Source: Eucalyptus grandis (Eukaryota > Streptophyta > Magnoliopsida > Myrtales > Myrtaceae). From it: a stretch of DNA of 64,000 bases. The stretch covers positions 21,775,561 through 21,839,560 of the forward strand of contig NC_052618.1 in assembly GCF_016545825.1 (NCBI RefSeq), given 5' to 3'. Positions 47,067-60,477 of this stretch are shown in pieces (within the stretch, counting starts at the first letter, position 1; each line of letters starts with the position of its first letter). The notes beneath the pieces were generated by a model. That model ran no database searches and had not been told where the DNA came from. It saw nothing but the letters and a program-made list of their open reading frames with translations. Position numbers and translations under genes: made by a program.

Positions 47067-50000
47067 TTATGTATCTCCCGCCTTTCTTTTCTTGTTAGGT
47101 TCTGAGGCAGCCTCTGAGTGGGGCTGACCAAAAACAGATCTACATAAAAAGAAAAAATCAAGTAAATTGACCAAAAAAGACAATCTGCACAGCCAAACTG
47201 TGAGAACGTTCATCAACTCTTGCTAGTGCCAGAAAGAAAACACCATGTCCCATCCATGTCCTTTCATGGGAGAACAATGGGTCCATTCATACTGGGGCCA
47301 TTCATACTCAGGATTTGGTCAATCAGAGTCTTTGCACCACCATAAGTAAATGTTATTATTATCCAAGTTTCAGAAAACTATGTAAAAAATTAATATGTGA
47401 GTTCACGTGCCAATATTGATACATGGTGAAAGTTTCAGATGTTTGGGGTCAAAAATGCGTCTGTCACAAAATTTCAGTTAAGAAAAATGTAAAAAGTAAA
47501 AGTCTATCCAGACATGCCCTTGTCCATTTTGGTCAACTAGAAATACTTGAGAAACAGAAACAAAGAGCTATAGTATAAAAAAGAGGCAAATTATCATGGA
47601 AATGCAATTGACAGATCAAATCACTCACCCACAGGTTGAACATTTCTTGTGGTGCTTGCAGAATATAGACAAGCATACAGAACAGATGTAGCCCATGTCA
47701 ATAGTTTTTTTGTGACAAAAGCACCTGCACATTTCCAAGTTCCATTAGATGCACCAAGACTTCAAAATAAGAGTTCTATGGCACAACTTGTTCATCCCTC
47801 CCAAAAGATGAGTTAATCAGAGATTTTCTAAAGGATAGAAGTTTGTAAGCTGTTTGTCACAGTTCATGGGATTGCATGAGTACAAACAAAAATGTAGGTT
47901 AGCAGAATCCGGAGATCAAACTAATATGCCTTATGCTCATTGTCAAGCATTCCCAGGAACCATAATTAGACAGATGATAAATGCCATAAAAGTAGCTGGC
48001 ACCACCAAAGTCACCCTTGTCCAGACACAATAAACTAGCAACATGATGTCCCTTTGTACAATACAACAAGAAGTTCCAGCAGAACATGAACTAATATTGA
48101 GCAAGAGAAAGTGAGAAGAAAAGGTAAACTGTAGAATCTTATCCTCTCTTACTATATGCAGATCAAATTACTGAAAAATTAAGCCCTTTCACTCTTGCGA
48201 ACCCATTTAAAAATGTGGCACATGCTCAAAGAAAGCAATTCCTTTTTCCCCAGTCCACCTTCCACTGAGAGCAAATGAGAACCATGAAGCTGGAAGTTTA
48301 ATATGTTTTCTCTATGGTTAATTTTCCATTTTGACCAAACATGGTGGAAGTATGACCACCAAAAGCAATAGATCCAATGCCCACATCATATTCATTTGAG
48401 TCAATGAGAGAATTAAACATGAGTTAAGGAACATCTATTCTTAAGGCAGAATCAGAAGAAAAAGGAGATGAAAATTAAAAGGAGATGAAAATTTAGAGGA
48501 AGAGAACAAGAAAAAAAAAAGCAGACGGAGCACACAATCCAGAGAAAGCCGACGTACGATGCGCGAAAATCTACACCAACGGACTTAGGCAATTGCAAGA
48601 ATCCACGAGAATGCAAATCAGTGCCAAAAACTGTCTGCAAGATCCAGTAAGATTGCATTAATGCAGGGAGGGGAGCCTGTTGATGAAGTAAATAGATACC
48701 AACAAAAAACCACAATATTGAAATAAAAGAACATGCTAATGTTTTGTGCATCAAAGATTTGTCCCCCTTTTACAGATGAGAGAATGCATTCACTACTGAA
48801 ATGTTAATGTTCAATTCTTTTTCTGATTTTTGGTTTGATCAGTGCTTTCTCAAACTGTTGGGCTCTTCTTTGACAAATGGCTCGTGCTCGACTTTTTGGG
48901 TCACTGAGATTAAATCAGGATGTCATCTAATCTTGAAATTATTAAGCCTCTCTAGTCGATCTTATAAAAACAGGAAGGAGATTGACTAGAACAAAAGAAA
49001 AAGATAGGACAGATGAATCTCTAACTCAATTAACTTCCTAATCATAGGCATGGAAGATCAATTTCGTGAAGCCATACACCAGTCGCAATCTCAATCTCGA
49101 ACATGAAGGAAAAACAGTTGTAGCCAGGGTCCATGTTCAAATTTAATCACGGCGACTTCAGCATAAAAAACACCAATGTCTCAAAATTGGCCTCGCAGAA
49201 GTAGAAATTTCAATTGAGACCATGAGAAAGGAAACATAAAATTAACAGATAACTCTTTTTTTAAACCGACAAAAGGAAAACCTATACTAACAACAGTTAC
49301 TTAAGCATCATATCTTAATTCTGGTCCTGTTGTAACATGAATTTTTTCACCGATTAGAAAGAACAAATTAAGAGCTTTTAATGTCCCACTGCAGATGAAC
49401 AAGGTGCATATTTAGAACTTCATCGTGCGCCAGTCAGCAGAGCAAAATTAACTCTAAAGTAAATTAAACATAGGAGTACCATATAAAGGCATTAGCTTAT
49501 AACTTCATTAAAGATTACTTTGAATATGAAATTTCAATATGATCACATGCAAGGGGCGACCAAATAGATGGATTCATAAAAATACAAGCACTTCATTGAA
49601 ACTTTTTCCTTTTCCAACGAGTTGCTTCAGCTCAATTATTACAAACCTTTACAGCCAACTTAAGTTACAGAGCAAAACGAATACCCCAAACTAACAACTT
49701 GATGTTGCTTCCTTGATAAGAAATATACTTATCTCATACCGATAAATACTGAAATGTTCCCTCCAATAGTTGTGGCTTCAGATATACACCACCAGTAATA
49801 TAGGAAGCCTGATCAAGTGAAACCAACATCAACAGGACATAGTGCAGACAGAAGCCCAACATCAGCAAAACAAACAATATATCACTCTTTGACCTCAAAG
49901 TTAAAAGATGCTAGACTGAGCAGAAAAGGATCTGGATTTCATTTTTAAGAAAAAATGTACCTGCTGGAGAAAGGCAGAATTTTGAGCTCCGATGAAACAG

Positions 50001-53000
50001 GAATCAATAGGGACCTGCAGAAACAAAGTTTCACAAGATTATACCCACCCTATAACCAGACCAACTTGCATATGAAAAATTAAAATTGACATCGACACCA
50101 AAGCACGAGGGAGTTAGACATGGAAACAATCGTCAGCAAAAAGAGTTGCCATAAAATTCGTGATGGTGGCTTTAAAGCAGAGTAGAACTAGACGAGAACT
50201 ATATCAAATTTAGATGGAAAGTAAGAGGAGTATATTTGTACTAAACCCTATGCCTCAAAGGCCAGCTGTAACTCTAATACTACAAAGTTCTGAAATCAGA
50301 ATCAAGGACAACCCAATATATAGGAAGTTGTCCCTACAAAAATGAATCTTGTACAGTTAAAGTAATATTGAAAATAATTTCAGGGTCATGACCTCAAACT
50401 GAGTATCTGCCATTTAAAGGCCGTTTATCTGCTATAGGGACCGATCAAAAAATCGGTAGCAATTATTGGCATTTGCAGAGTGACATGTGGCAAGAAAATA
50501 ACGACACTGCCATGATGTAGTTTATTTGTTTCCTTTTGTGAAGAGTAGATCAGTCATCATTTAGTTATTTTGCACGAGATAGAAAGTAAATAAATACATA
50601 CCATCGAACGCTGAGCAGAGAATATTGCATTCATGATGGCAACATATCTGAAAGGTAGAGAAGGTCTTTGAGTAACTTTTCCACAACAAAGATACACAAA
50701 AATGAAATGGAAAAGCAAACTGAGCACATACTGTTCAGGCCCATCCTGAGATCCATGCAAGCATAAAATCTGCAACCAGAAAAATCAATATCACTAGAAA
50801 TAAACCTGGTCAAAGAACATAAAGCCACTAGATGACAGGTGTGGAAAAGAGAAACAATGCAAAATGTGAAGTCCAAAAATTTTAAATGTACCCAGGGAGA
50901 AATCCTATACCTCTGTGCCATTGACGTGGTATAAGCGTTTGAATTCAAAATTTACAAGAAAGGCATATTGATATATCCACTTGATGCAATATCTTCTCTG
51001 ATAATCCATGGCCAATGTGCTCAACAAGTGAGCCTTTAAATATAGCGAAGTCCCCATTTGTATATTAGAAAATTGCACAGACTCAAGTTCAGCAAATTCA
51101 CTCTATTCCTGAGCACCACAATGATGGGAAATCATAGTGATAGGATGAAGGAACAACTAAATTTGAACCGTCTATAGTTTTGTCTTCTTTTTATGAAGGA
51201 TTAGTCAGCTCTTTGCTACTAAAAAATTACTTCCCCTTACCCACGTGATGATTATGCATATTAAATTCAGAACATCTCAGTAGGAGAAATAACAAGATCC
51301 TTATCTATCAAAAGGATAGCCGTCTCAAACCTATGTCATCATCTTAGTGTCTGTCAAATTAAACCACAAAATAAAGATACTCATAAGGCTGGGTTACTAT
51401 CATCAGTAATTCTGTTGTAACTTTCTCAATGTCATAAAATGTAATAAGCTCATAGGTTGACATTGCATAATAGAACAGAAAAGGTATTGACAAACCAAAA
51501 CCAACATCACCTCCGTAAAAGCAGAGAACTTCCCTTTGGTCAGGTATATATTAACATTACAAAATCATCACATGCTACTCCTTTTCTAATGCAAGAAGGA
51601 CAAATTTACAAAATATCGGGGATCAAGTCGGAACCCCGCAAATAATAGATATCGGCATCTTTTGTATTGGTTCAGGTACTATCTAATTTACATTTAAAGA
51701 AAAGATTCAATACTTAAATTCACAATCAAAACTGGACCTCTCAAGGATCTGACTGTGGCAGCATCAGTAAATATCTCCAGAAAACTTTTTGCCACTGTTC
51801 AATTTTATTGCTTGCATGGGAATAACTGGACATTTCTATCATCCAAACCTAAGAACAGTTAGCCAACTTATACACCTGCAATATCTGCAACATCTAAAGG
51901 AAGTATGAACTCCTAAATTCTATCAAACCAAGCTATCATAAGCAATCTACTTTCAGTTGTAATGATAATACTTATATTGCCTTACCATCACATTCCTAAG
52001 ATAGATCCACTTCAGGAACTCAATGCATGGAACCACGAGAGCTTAGAATCTTGCTATAATGAAACTTCAAAATCCAGTTATAAACTCAATTGATGCATTG
52101 TAGACGAAAGTAACTTCAGGATGTATAATACTTACTCGAGGATGTGGATGTCGCGGTCCTGAACGAAAAACCCTCTGAATGTCTATCGGTCAAATCAAAT
52201 CAAACACATTTTCCAGAAGTCCCATAAATATTTCACGCTATTTGTTAAACAATTTGCTAATTTGTGAATGATCCCAAAGCCAACTACAGTCCCTATCGGT
52301 ATAAAAACTACGACATCAATATGAAAAAGTACCATTTTTTCCACCGATTGCAATTTTCAGAAAAGAAAATTCAACCTTTTAGCACTACAAAAGATAACAC
52401 TCATTTCATTTCCATGACATCGTGAGGATCACACTACCCACGACTCTCAAGCAATCACATTTGCAAAGGATACAGCAAAGCGCCATGGACAGCGACCCGG
52501 ACAGCAGCGAAGACGCTATCGACCCTTCCGGCTCTTTCTTCAACAACTTCTCATCCCGACCCACGAATTCCTCCAACTTCTCCAGAAGATCCACGGACAG
52601 GGCCGACAACTTCCCCGTCCCGGCCGACCGGCTCGCCGGCGAGGAAGAATCATACACGTAGTCGCAGCAGTTGTGCCCGGTAGCTATCACCACGATCTGG
52701 TTCAGCTGGTTGAGCAGCAGGACCGAATTCAGGAACGAAATCACCTACACAAAGTTCCCCAAAAGAGACAAATGGGTAAGCTCCAAAAACGAAATCAAAG
52801 TCACGGAGAAGGAGGAGGGGATCGAGGGTAGGCTACGTGAGAGATGAACTTGGAGAAGGGGAGGGAGGAAGCGCTCCAGAAGAAAGGGTTCGCGTCCAGC
52901 AACACCACGAGGAGGCTGACGTCATCTGCGGCAAACCCAGATGATCAGAGAGAAAAGGGTCCGGAAAACAAGCGTCAGCAGGAGGTATCGGTGGAGAGAG

Positions 53001-53037
53001 AGGAACCTGCGTATAGCTTGGAAGGAGCAGACGCCAT
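47067..53037 (-). CDS. TFB4: General transcription and DNA repair factor IIH subunit p34 (TFB4/GTF2H3)
   Basis: Eleven minus-strand exons join to 297 codons without error: 53037-53007, 52925-52837, 52744-52474, 52182-52136, 50769-50732, 50647-50602, 50014-49961, 49808-49740, 48634-48558, 47724-47629, 47139-47067. The protein starts [20 protein letters not shown]. It runs through the von Willebrand A-like core ([85 protein letters not shown]) to a cysteine-rich zinc-binding end ([17 protein letters not shown], then [11 protein letters not shown]). A basic KKRK lies just before the stop. p34 belongs to core TFIIH with p44, p52, p62 and XPB, and works in promoter opening and nucleotide excision repair in the nucleus. 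Length fits the family (about 300). The donor of exon 3 is GCT|GTATCC; a read-through frame continues past it but breaks the conserved Cys-Tyr-Ile-Gln. Confidence 0.95.
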
Positions 53038-54451
53038 GGGAGTGAGCTTGCTCCGCTCTGTAATTGAACGATGCAGCGGGACGATGGTCGGTGTACATGA
53101 CCTGGGTTTCGGGTCTTTGGATCTTATTTATAATATTTATCACTTTGCATGATATTAATTACAATTAAAGTAGACCTATCAAATGGATGATAATATAAAT
53201 TGTCGGACTCAAATTTGACCAATTAATCCGTTTATGACCAATTTGTTAATAATATAAATTTATTGACCCATATAGATCGGACCGAGCCCATATTTCTAGA
53301 ATATTTTTATATTTAACTAAATCTAGAAAAACTTTGTTTCTTGTGATTTAAAAAAAAATATATATTGTTAAAACACTTTCCATACAAATAAATTTAATGG
53401 ATAAATTTTATAATTTTTTTAAAATTGAGACTTAATTTATTTCACGAAAAATATGGTATTTTTGAAAATTATAAAGATAAATTAGTAAATATTTTCTGCT
53501 TAGCATGGAAAATTTGATTTGATTTTCCAAGCACTCCTTTTAAGTATTTTTATTTTTCTAAAAAATATAATTTTTTTTTCCTCTTTCACCTAATAACCAA
53601 TCACGACCACAATGATTGGCAATAGGCGAGCTCTAGCCTTTCTATAGGCTGGCAAGGCTTAAGCTTGCCTAATTCTAGCAAGCTAAGCCTCACTAGCCTC
53701 AAGCGAGGTTTCATTTCACTAGATCCAATAAAATCAAGCTTACCCTAACATTGGCAAGCTCAGCCTCACCAAATTGGGCAAGCTTGAGCTTGCTCAAGGC
53801 TAGCGAGGCAATGGCCTTGTCCTATCAGCAAGATTGAGGCTCGCTAGTGTAATTGGCAACTTAACGAGGGTTGCAAACCTTGCCCACCATTGACTAGGGC
53901 TTTGTGACCCTTGCTTGATGGCCGGTGAGGGCCGCTGAATTTCGTAGAGAAAAAAAGAGCAAAACAAAAAAAAAAAATAAAAAGAAAAAAATAAAACATT
54001 ATTAAAAATCGAAAATTTTAAAAATATAAAAATTATATTGATCAAGAGGATGATATCTCATTAATTGATTAACTCGACTAATAACCTTTATAAATTAAAT
54101 GGGTTTTAAGATAAACTCATTTACAATCCATGTATTATTAGGCTTACATACAACCCAAAATCCATTAATAATCCATTTATACAAACTTAACTAACCCATA
54201 TATGAGCCACCTCATCATAAATGGGTTTTCAACCTATTCTGAACCTCTAATTTAAAGTAGAGCGACATGGCGTGCTATCGTTTATCATAATTAGGAGAGA
54301 AAGGGTGCTTGTAAATCCATAATAAATTTATTTGAATAAATTGAGTAAAGGAAAAGAAGAAAAATTAAATTTCTTTTAAAAATTTTGACAATTTACTTCA
54401 TTTTCCTTATTCATCATTCATTTTCCTCTCTTATCCCTTATTTTTTTTAAG
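53038..54451. other. Promoter side of TFB4, then repeat-rich intergenic stretch
   Basis: The first hundred or so bases should hold the TFB4 promoter; no clear TATA box is seen. 53600-53940 is a degenerate block of aggct/aagcctcac/gcaagct words, similar in flavour to the core at 56.8-57.1 kb. It is followed by an A-rich tract and AT-rich DNA. No gene is seen. Confidence 0.4.
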
Positions 54452-55715
54452 GGATAAGTACAATAAAAATCCTAAAACTTGTTATGAAAGTGCAATTAAA
54501 TTCTAAAATTTGCAAAAAATATAATAAAGTCATAAATTTTGTTAAATTGTTTCATTCGAGTCATAAAATTAACACTATCAAATTTACTATTAGAAAATGC
54601 TGACATGGCATGGACATTGCATTTTTTAGTTGTTTCTCTCTCCTATGTGACGAATAGTTAAAAAAAAAAAAAATCCACGCATGCAAAACGACGTCTCCTT
54701 TCTTCGTCACCATCATGTTTTTCCCTCCCCCTCCCTCTCTTTCCTTCCCCTTTTTCAAGTGTCCCCTTCCTAGGCGTCTCTTTTCTTTTTCATTCTCTAA
54801 ATCATGAGCCCCAAAATACCGAGCAATCATATGTCTTCTTCTTCTTCTTCCCAAATTCGTCTGAACCCAAAGCCCAAACTTGTTATTGTCTCATTCCCTT
54901 TGAACAAAATTGACGCTTGATCTCCCTTTGAACCCTAAGCCCCAAATCAAATTCGTCTAAACCCTAAGCCCCATATCCTTACAACCACCCACAATTATAC
55001 TTTTAAAAAAATGGATAAGTGCAATAAAGTTCTAAAACTTGTCACGAAAGTGTAATTGAATCCTAAAACTTGCAAAAAGTACAATCAAGTTGAACTTTAA
55101 CTTGGGAGAGGACCCAAATTGCAAGAGAACTCCAAATTGTCGAATTTGATTTAGGGCTTATGGTTCAAACGAATTTGATTTGGGGCTTAGGGTTCAAAGG
55201 GAGATTGAGCGTCAATTTCATTCAAAGGGAACAAGACGATAACGAGTTTGGGCTTTGGGTTCAAACGAATTTGGGAAGAAGAAGACATGTGATTGTCCAG
55301 TATTTTGGGGTTCATGATTCAGAGCATGAAGAAGGAAAAGAGATGCCTGGGAAGGGACACTCGAGAAGAGGGAAAGGAAAGAGAGGGAGGGGGGAAGGAA
55401 GAACATGATGGTGAAGAAGAAATGAGGACGCCAACTAACATCAGCATGTGTGGAATTTTATTTTATTTTTTTAACTATTTGCCACGTTGGAGAGAGTAGC
55501 GACTAAAAATGCCACATCTCGCACCACATTAGTATTTTCCGTTAATAAATTTGTTTGTGTTAACTTTATGACTCGATTGAAACAATTTGATAAGTTTTAG
55601 AACTTGATTGTACTTTTTGCTAAGTTTTAAGATTCAATTTTACTTTCATGATCTTTACCAATTTTTTTTTTTTTTACTTTCATGATAAATTTTAGGATTT
55701 TTATTACATTTATCC
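54452..55715. mobile_element. Foldback element with about 550-bp inverted arms
   Basis: The left arm (54452 to about 54990) begins ggataagtacaataaaaatcc. The right arm (about 55125-55715) ends with its complement. The match is long and clear inside: cccaaattcgtctgaaccc... and ccctttgaaccctaagcccc on the left mirror ggggcttagggttcaaagg... and gggttcaaacgaatttggg on the right. The spacer at about 55010-55090 contains a further copy of the terminal motif (ggataagtgcaataaag). No transposase gene is visible. This fits a non-autonomous foldback/MULE-like element; target duplications were not resolved. Confidence 0.7.
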
Positions 55716-56580
55716 ATTTTTTAAAAAATGTAATTGTGGGCGGCTATAAGGATATGGTCCTCAAAATTTCCTCTTTCAATTTAGTTTTATTATCTACTTT
55801 TTCTCCTTCATTTATTATTTTTTCTCAAAATAAAATAAATTGTAAAATGCATATTTACATAAAAAAAAAACCTAACTAATATGATTAGTGATAATTTTTT
55901 AGTTAAAGAGACCAATTCAATCAATGCACTTGGAGAATGGAAGAGAAAAACATCTCAGAAGAAAGGTTCGTGTCCGGTAATTTGTGGATGAAATTATCAG
56001 ATATGAACCCTGGGTGCAAACTAGTAGTAGCAAACTAGCAGTAGCAATTGATTATATCCTTCGCAAATTAATTATAATATTTGTAAGGTCATCTTCTTCT
56101 TTTGAAAGTGAGCAACAATTAATTATAGCTGATATTATAATATTTATTGTTTTGTGTGAATTCTCACTCGTTTTGATATGTATTTAAAAGTGTGCAGCCT
56201 CATCACTACTCATAATGAATGAGACGAATGGCAACTGATAATTAAATTTATTTGGATATATCGAGAAAAAGGAAAAGACAAATAAAATTCTAAATTTCCC
56301 TCCTACTCCTTAAAAAAATTTGACTATTTAGTTCCCTTTCTTTCCCTCCCTTCCCCTCTTTCCGAAACAAAGAATAAATGGACTACTGAAAATGTCAACT
56401 TGTCCAATATCTAGAGCACTAAAAGTGATGCCAAGAGATACCAATCGGTCAATCAAAAGTTAACATGTGTAGCATAAAGAAAGCACCACTTGTCATATAT
56501 GTATGGTTATCCATTCTAAGTTTCAATCAGGATAGATCTTGACAATCGTGCAATCCTTCAAATTACTTTTTCGATGATGT
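55716..56580. other. AT-rich intergenic stretch
   Basis: No gene is seen. Short repeats of the cagtagcaa/ctagtagtagc type lie at about 56020-56050. Confidence 0.4.
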
Positions 56581-57318
56581 TTAGGGCGCGTTGGATAACG
56601 TTTTGTTATAGGAACAATTTTTGAACATAATTAATATTTTTTTTTTTGTTCCAAGGAACAATTTCTAATTATAATAACGCGTTTAATAAAGCGAAAAATT
56701 TCTACTCCAACAATAAAACATATTTGATAAAATTGTATAATTTTTTTTTTTTTTTTAATCTTTAAATCTTTATTATTTTTTTCTTTTTTTTTTTCTTTTT
56801 TCTTTTTTGTCACCGGAGCCTCACCAGAGGCTTGCTCTCACCAAGCCACCGACGAGGCTTGGCCTCTCCCATTTCTTTGAGACCGAGCCTCAAGGCTCCA
56901 ATGAGCTTGTCGGAGGCTAGCCTAGCCCCAACGAGATTGCCATTGGCCGGGCGAGCCTCACCAAGCCACCGGCAAGGCTCGGCCTTGCCCGGGTGGCGCG
57001 AGGTCGGCCTCGCCTTGGCCTAGTGAGGCCCGGCCTTGTGCTGGCTAGGGAGGCCAAGCCTTGCTGTGGTCGTGTGAGGCTCGGCCTCGGCTGGTGGCCC
57101 CGCCCATCAGTCAAGAAGAAGAAGAAGAAGAAGAAGAAAAATGAGAAGAAAAAAAAGTGTTTCTTGGAAGTTTTTTCCACTTCTTATTTCTGTTTCAAAT
57201 CTGTTCCCGGGAACAAAAGTGTAAACAAACGCATTTGCTGTTCTTTTTTTTAGAGGAACAAAAGAACAAAAATTGTATTCCGGGAAATAGAGACAAAAAT
57301 TTGCCAAACAAGGCCTTA
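56581..57318. mobile_element. PIF/Harbinger (Tourist-like) non-autonomous element
   Basis: The element (56584-57315, 732 bp) is flanked by TTA on both sides (56581-56583, 57316-57318), the target preference of PIF/Harbinger. Its ends are imperfect inverted repeats: GGGCGCGTTGGATAACG on the left, and GGCCTTGTTTGGCAAAT when the right end is read on the other strand. Sub-terminal GGAACAA words occur in both halves. The interior (about 56815-57110) is GC-rich with degenerate gaggctcggcctcgcc-like repeats, followed by an AAG run. No transposase is encoded. Confidence 0.65.
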
Positions 57319-58835
57319 GTGTCTACTTTTGTTTTTTCTTCATTCATCCCTTGTTTTTAGGAAAGAAAACAACTCATCAAATTGCGTATTTACAAGGAAA
57401 AACCCGACCAACATGACTGATGACAAAATGTTTCAATTGAAGAGACCAAAATATAACAACGGCAAGAGCGGATGATCTAGTAACGGGACCAATTGCTTGG
57501 TTCTTGTTCTCTATGTTCGTGAAAGTCGCCGTATCCATCATTCGTCGATATGTTCCCTTCACCAAAAAGACAGGCAGCACTAAAGTTTCTTGCTGGGCTA
57601 ATCGCTGCATTACCATACCAGTGGTCCTAGATAAAACTACAGCAGGAGCATGCCGCTCCCTACTTGCATCATTTGGAATAGCTCAAATACAAAATCAGCA
57701 TGTCATGCAAAACGAGTAACCACCTATTTCGGTCGCTTATATGGACAATAGGCACCGAGCTACTTTTTATCTAAACACAAATTTAGAGATGAAAGAGCTA
57801 ATTTGCTGGTTGGCTTAGCATGTGTTTGTTGGGTGGTTTTGGGCCAAGTATAATTACCGACGACAGGTATATCCGGTGTGAGATTATTTCAATTACTCTA
57901 CAATTGAACGTTTAGATTTCTAATCGGGATAGGCATAATAAAACATGAAATTCAGAGATTTTACTATGTTTTATCAACTATTAGTTAAATCGCAGTAATA
58001 AAAATAATATATTCATATTATATTATATTATGTACATTATTTGGTATATAAAGACATGTTAGTGTAAATAAATCTAAAAGTTCATAAATAGAGATGGTAA
58101 AATCTCTTATGACAATCTAGCCTACATTATTTTTATTTTCTTTTTTGTTTTTTCTCTTTTTTTAATTATTTTCTTCTTTGGTTCTTTTTTCCCCTTCATC
58201 ATTCTCCAACAAAATTTTATTGAATAGTATACTATACTAAGATACCTAAAATACTAAAATACCTAAAATATGTAATAATAATAAATATATATTTATATTT
58301 ATATTTTGAATTTATATTATAAGATATAATTAATTTCGAATATATAATAAAAATAAATTAAATTAAAAACTAAATTGTTACTTTTTGTTATTTTGAATTT
58401 ATTATATTGGAATTCAAAGGTTATTTATATTGAAATATAATTTTAATTTTATTAATCTAAGAAATTTGTTATTTGAGAAAAATAAATTTTCTTTTGATGA
58501 ATCTTAAAAATTCTATTTACCTTTATCTCACCTTTCCTATTTGATAATTTTTTTGGGTAAAATATCCCTAAAAGTCACCAAACGTAGAATATGCTAAATT
58601 TTATTTTCACTGCCAAATGCAGTCTTATTGTTTAAGGAACATGAAACAATTAAAATTAAGAAATCAACTGCCCAATTTTTATTTAAGAAATTGCACTTGA
58701 TAAAATTCCCTGGTTGTCATTGAAGTGCAATTACCAACTCCATGTGAGATAAATATTATTCCATAACAATTTGGGCCTCCGGTTCTGGGCTTTTTGTTAA
58801 AGCCCAAAGTCCAATTGTGATCCCGAGCCCAATCC
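57319..58835. other. AT-rich intergenic stretch
   Basis: Frames at 57377-57719 on both strands are unrecognised. 57.9-58.7 kb is extremely AT-rich. No gene is supported. Confidence 0.4.
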
Positions 58836-59670
58836 GGCCTTACTTTAACGCCGGCTGCCTCGGCCTTGCTCGCAGCTCGCCGACGAGTAAAGCGGTTGAA
58901 GATTGGCCCCGGACGACAACGAGCGACGCTCCGACGGAGGAAGACGACGGCGACGACACGTTCTGCGGAATCTGCCTGTGACGGAGAAGGAATGAGCCAT
59001 CGGAGGCGAAAACTCGGCTCACAAGATGAATGGTTTCTGCTGCTCTGCGATCTCCGCGACCCGGCTGCTCATTGTTGTTGTGTGAGCTTAAGTGTCACTG
59101 CATATTCCAAGGGCATTGGTTTTGCCATGACCGTGCTGTTCCGAGGGATGAGCATGCCGAAACTGTCCTAGGAGAGAGAGCCGCAAATCGGGCATGCATC
59201 GAAGCCACATCGACCGAGCCGCGAGTTTCCATCCAGGATTGTTGCAAGAGATAGCAGTGCCTCCGACGTCGGGGGCGGCCCGCAACCGGTGTAAATAGAA
59301 GTTGCGATGGTGAATGTGCAGCAGCTTTGCAGCACAAGGTCAGTCACGTTGCTGAAAATCGTCTAGGCATGAGTCCCCCAGGCATCGGAAGGCAGAACCT
59401 GGAAGACATCCGGGATTACTCAAATAAATCTGCCGGACCGTCGTCGCCGTGCTGCGTTACTCATCGAGAAGACGATTGCTGAGTCCTTCTGCGGCATCTT
59501 CTGCCGCTTCGGCGTCGGGATCTCGTAATCCTTCTTCTGCCATACTTGGGGGCAAGCATTGCTTGTCCGATCTCCTCTTGTCGAGCTCAGTTCGAAGCTG
59601 CTTAGCCGCCGTAAACAGCTATGCTCGTCAAGCGACCTTCTGCTTATTCATGGATTGCAGTCAGTGAATA
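58836..59670. other. GC-rich island without a recognisable gene
   Basis: About 830 bp of clearly higher G+C than its AT-rich flanks, with many CG dinucleotides and short overlapping open frames on both strands (for example 58866-59171, 59030-59254 and 59449-59667 on the plus strand). None matches a family I know, and no single frame spans the island. It could be a decayed gene, a non-coding RNA gene or a captured exon cluster. Confidence 0.35.
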
Positions 59671-60477
59671 GATATGATAACACCGACATCTCTAAGGGCG
59701 TAATCTTGATTGAGTTTCTTCGGCATAACATAGTTGCACACAGCTTAATTTTCAGGATGTATTTAGTTTTTACTAGTGATATATTCATTCGTCTCAAGTT
59801 TTTTGATTGGCATGTCTCGAGAAAAATTATTTAATCAGTCCTAAATTTTTCAATTTTTATTCAATTTTAATTATAAACTTTTGTGTGTAATTTCAATGTG
59901 GTCTTTCCAACTAATTTTTGTTGGAAATGACGGACGTGACAGTCCAATCATTACTGCATAGAAATTTCAAGAGATGATTTAGGATTGAACTTAGCAAATT
60001 TGACAAATTTAGGAATAAATTAACATTTATACAATAGGTCTATAACTAATCGGGGCAAATTTCCCCGTGTATCTTGGACTTATGTGCATGTGGACCCTAA
60101 CAATTCATTGATCATATTTGTGCGTCAACGTTAAATCTGCCAAGAGAAACTTAGGAATAATTTCAAGAGGACATGCCTAACTAAACTGATCCTGAAGCGG
60201 ACACGAACAGAGTAAAGAAAGGAGGACACCCACTTCCATCGCATGCTATATAGCTGGGTGACTTGACTTTGAGTTGACATTGGACATTGGACATTGGGTT
60301 TGTCTTTTTCCTTTTTTTCCTTGGACAGGACGTTCCCAAAAGAAGAAGAAGATGAATGGAGCACATGGTTGTTTATGTGGACAGAAAGTTAGGTGTGGGG
60401 TCAGTTGGTCTCTATCTCACCTTCAACGTCAATCATTCCTTTTCAGCGTTCAACTGCTTGTGGGCATATCTGTTTAC
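59671..60477. other. Intergenic stretch with a foldback-family fragment
   Basis: 59820-60060 carries words of the dispersed foldback family (cagtcctaaatttttcaatttt, gacgtgacagtccaatcatt, aaatttaggaataaattaac). The rest shows no gene. Confidence 0.4.

Noticed and set aside
52406..52473. Continuation of TFB4 exon 3 beyond the chosen donor
   Set aside because: The read-through residues do not fit the family, while splicing at 52474/52473 to 52182 restores the conserved Cys-Tyr-Ile-Gln-Arg-Val-Phe.
57377..57719. Overlapping frames on both strands
   Set aside because: Neither is recognised and they overlap each other antisense; no supporting signals.
58866..59254. Arg- and Ala-rich frames in the GC-rich island
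   Set aside because: Frames on several registers are all open because of high G+C; no family match, so no CDS is called.
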